Source: Udeniomyces pyricola
Taxonomy: Eukaryota > Basidiomycota > Tremellomycetes > Cystofilobasidiales > Mrakiaceae
Assembly (NCBI GenBank): GCA_039545295.1
Contig: BCIK01000006.1
Span: 496,001 to 560,000, forward strand
Direction of reading: 5' to 3'
DNA length: 64,000 bases
The position numbers were made by a program, and so were the translations under genes. This document shows positions 61,984 to 64,000 of the stretch, in pieces. The notes below the pieces were generated by a model. That model had not been told where the DNA came from, ran no database searches, and was given only the letters and a program-made list of their open reading frames with translations. Numbering within the stretch: the first letter of the stretch is position 1; every line of letters begins with the position of its first letter.

Positions 61984-63345
61984 ACGAAAAAGAGACGGGG
62001 GAAAGGGGGGGGGGGGGCATTTGGTTTCTAGGTAGAGGGTAAGAAAGAGGAGCTAGAAAAGGGGGATAAAAGGGGATTTTTGGTTTTATTCCCTAGGGGC
62101 CTCCATCCAAATCCGACACTAAACGGAATCGAGTTAAGGAAGACGACGAGGGTGAATACCTATATTGCCTAGCCCAAAGCGATTGTCAAGCCTTTACAAT
62201 CCAGGAATAAATCGTAAGCCGATCTAGTCTTTTCTTCTTCTTTTTCTTCTTTTCTCGTTTCTTTCGTCTTTGTTCTCCAACATAGCCGCAAGTTTCTTCT
62301 TGTCCTCTTATTGCATCCGACACAAGACATCAAACGGCATAACACGTTGACTTAGACAATACGGCTTTTGATTTTCCTTTCGATGTTTTATCATTACGCA
62401 GGCTTCACGTTTCATCCTTCTTGCAACCCCCTCCTCCTCCTCCCCTCCCTTCCCCACCCTGCCTCCTCTAAATCGTTTGACCCGGTTCCAGCCATCTAGA
62501 ACCAACCTTGATCCGCCCAACCGTGGCACGTGAAACCCTACAGCAGCTCTAAACCAATAACCTCTGTCTCGTCTCGTCTCGTCTTCGACCCGACGTATGG
62601 TTGGATCCGACGCGTCCATCCGACAAAACAAATTCCTGTTTGGAGAAACCCCTTCCTCTTCTCCCGTTTCTTATCACATCGACCTCGACCACTCGGGGCG
62701 GAGGGGGAGGGGGGGGGGAGGAAGGGTCTCGAAGGACCGAAACTCACTCAATTCTATGTACACCCGCGGGCCACTGGGCAGGCAGGAGCGACCACCGATC
62801 GGTTGTAAAGGGTCTTGATCCTGTGGGCGTTGCTCAGTTGAGAAATGGTACTCGAGGGAGGGTGAATCCAGTCCTCGTAGATCGGGCTGGCTTGGCTGGC
62901 TGACATCTGGACCTGTGAAGGAAAAAAAAAAGGAAAAGTGGCTAGGAAAGGTGGATTGTGAGGGGGGCAGAAGGGGGGGGGGGGGCGAAGATGGGCATGA
63001 AACCCTATCAATGCGCGGCGCAGAACCTTTCACTCGGCTCCGATCTTTAAAAGGGTGAAAACCATCGATACATTTCATCGTGACGCATGAAAAAAAAAAG
63101 GAAAAGAAAGAAAGAAGAAAAGAAAGCGGACATCTCCTCGTCTCAGAAACAGACATGAGGTAACAAAAAAGGGGGGGGGGAGAAAGGATGATGTTCGAAT
63201 GTTGTTGGTAACCATGTGATCCTCCTCGAGAATATTTTTTTTATCTCTTCTACTTCTTTCTGACTCCCGCCGCCTTATCAATCCATCAACAGCGCGCGAC
63301 CCCGGCCTTTGGGAACCCCCCCCCCCTCCCTCTCACCTCTTCCTC
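61984..63345. other. Convergent intergenic region Rpr2-like / HEM15
   Basis: About 1.4 kb lies between the Rpr2-like and ferrochelatase 3' ends. It contains several short G runs (62008-62019, 62711-62719, 62976-62984, 63171-63179). A 165-base minus-strand segment (62912-62748) has good acceptor and donor signals at its ends, but I cannot tie it to a gene. No coding gene is supported. Confidence 0.4.
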
Positions 63346-64000
63346 TCACGCCTTCATCCGTCCTTCCATCTCTTTCGGCTCCGCTCTCCCTCCATTAACA
63401 AAGAAAGCTTTTGCTTTCCCACACCGCTCATTCGTGCACCCGGGACATCTCAACGCGAGTTGGGCCGACGTCGGACCAAGTCGACCGCTCGCGACGGCGC
63501 CCAAATGATCGTGTGCGAGATCGGCTAGGGCCCGGGCGAACGTCGGGGAGTCGTTCAACGAGGGCGCTCGGGTGATGTTCATACCCATCTAAAACAAAAA
63601 AAAAAGCCGGGAAGGGGGGGGGAGGGGGAGGAGGGAGGGGGGAAGGGATGTGGGATGGTTTAAGAGGGAGAAGAGGGGAGAAAGGAAGATTGAAGATCAA
63701 GTGTAGATGGGCAAACAGTCAGAAACTTTTTTTCTTTTTTATCTTTGTTCTCTGCTTTTCCTTTCTGGGCCAGATAACGCTCGCTCGGGAGGAGAAACAT
63801 CCGCGCGAAAAAAAAAAGAAAGAAAGGCCAAAGCAAGAGAGAGAGAGAGAAAGACAAACGAACCTCTTTTCCTTCCGCTCCGTACTCCAAATCCAACTCG
63901 AACAACGTCTCGATGTGGTCCGACGTGAACGCAATCGGGACCAAGAGCACGTTCTTCTCGCCGTTCTTGTTGAGGCCCTTGATGGCGTCAATCGTCTGGG
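63346..64000 (-). CDS. HEM15: Ferrochelatase, C-terminal part (runs off the right edge)
   Basis: Ferrochelatase inserts Fe2+ into protoporphyrin IX, the last step of haem synthesis, at the inner mitochondrial membrane. Two exons are visible: 64000-63864 (open at its 5' end) and 63588-63346, about 126 aa. The first reads [18 protein letters not shown], which holds the family's conserved SDHxETLxE motif (here [12 protein letters not shown]). The second gives [19 protein letters not shown]. Near the end, CPGCTNERC has the C-x2-C-x4-C spacing that binds the [2Fe-2S] cluster in animal and fission-yeast enzymes. The rest of the gene lies beyond 64000. The intron carries poly(A) and GA-rich runs. 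Confidence 0.93.

Overview
The window is nuclear DNA from a fungus, almost certainly a basidiomycete yeast and most likely a Tremellomycete-type organism (the class is an inference from gene style only). Nearly every gene is cut by many short introns of about 50-110 nt with GT..AG ends, often with GTTCGT- or GTAAGT-type donors. Several exons are only 6-22 nt. The proteins carry long Ser/Pro/Gln-rich or acidic low-complexity stretches, and gene spacing is compact. Homopolymer tracts are frequent, and some interrupt the assembly (N runs at 13440-13442, 24628-24702, 57295 and 57782). I see no transposon, CRISPR array, rRNA or convincing tRNA.

Layout from left to right: CTU2/NCS2 (tRNA 2-thiolation, minus), an MRH4-like probably mitochondrial DEAD-box helicase (minus), RDH54/RAD54B (about 31 exons, plus), RPT2 (26S proteasome ATPase, minus), SDE2 (ubiquitin-fold splicing/genome-stability factor, plus), MUB1/samB (MYND protein, minus), a Rieske-DUF455 fusion protein (plus), a cytosolic phospholipase A2-like enzyme (about 27 exons, minus), TPS1 (trehalose-6-phosphate synthase, minus), a long protein with an embedded AhpC/TSA-2 (PRXL2-like) domain (minus), a GNAT acetyltransferase (plus), a UBX4/ASPL-type UBX protein (minus), BUD31 (minus), LOS1/exportin-T (plus), TFIIB/SUA7 (minus), an Rpr2/Snm1/Rpp21-family zinc protein (plus) and the 3' part of ferrochelatase HEM15 (minus, running off the right edge).

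These are unlinked housekeeping genes, not a pathway cluster. Several do share wider processes: tRNA modification and export (CTU2, LOS1, perhaps the Rpr2-like protein), splicing (SDE2, BUD31) and ubiquitin/proteasome/Cdc48 biology (RPT2, MUB1, the UBX protein).

The most interesting candidate is the 549-aa protein at 25223-28173. It joins an N-terminal Rieske [2Fe-2S] domain to a ferritin-like DUF455 domain with two carboxylate/ExxH-type diiron motifs, which suggests a self-contained electron-transfer plus diiron oxidase or oxygenase of unknown substrate. Other notable points are two genes whose start codons are interrupted or immediately followed by an intron (BUD31 and RPT2), a tiny last exon of RPT2 that supplies the gate-opening HbYX tail, and an acidic insertion of several hundred residues that splits the conserved C-terminus of RDH54. 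Exon borders were worked out by eye from splice signals and reading-frame continuity, so individual borders may be off by a base or two.
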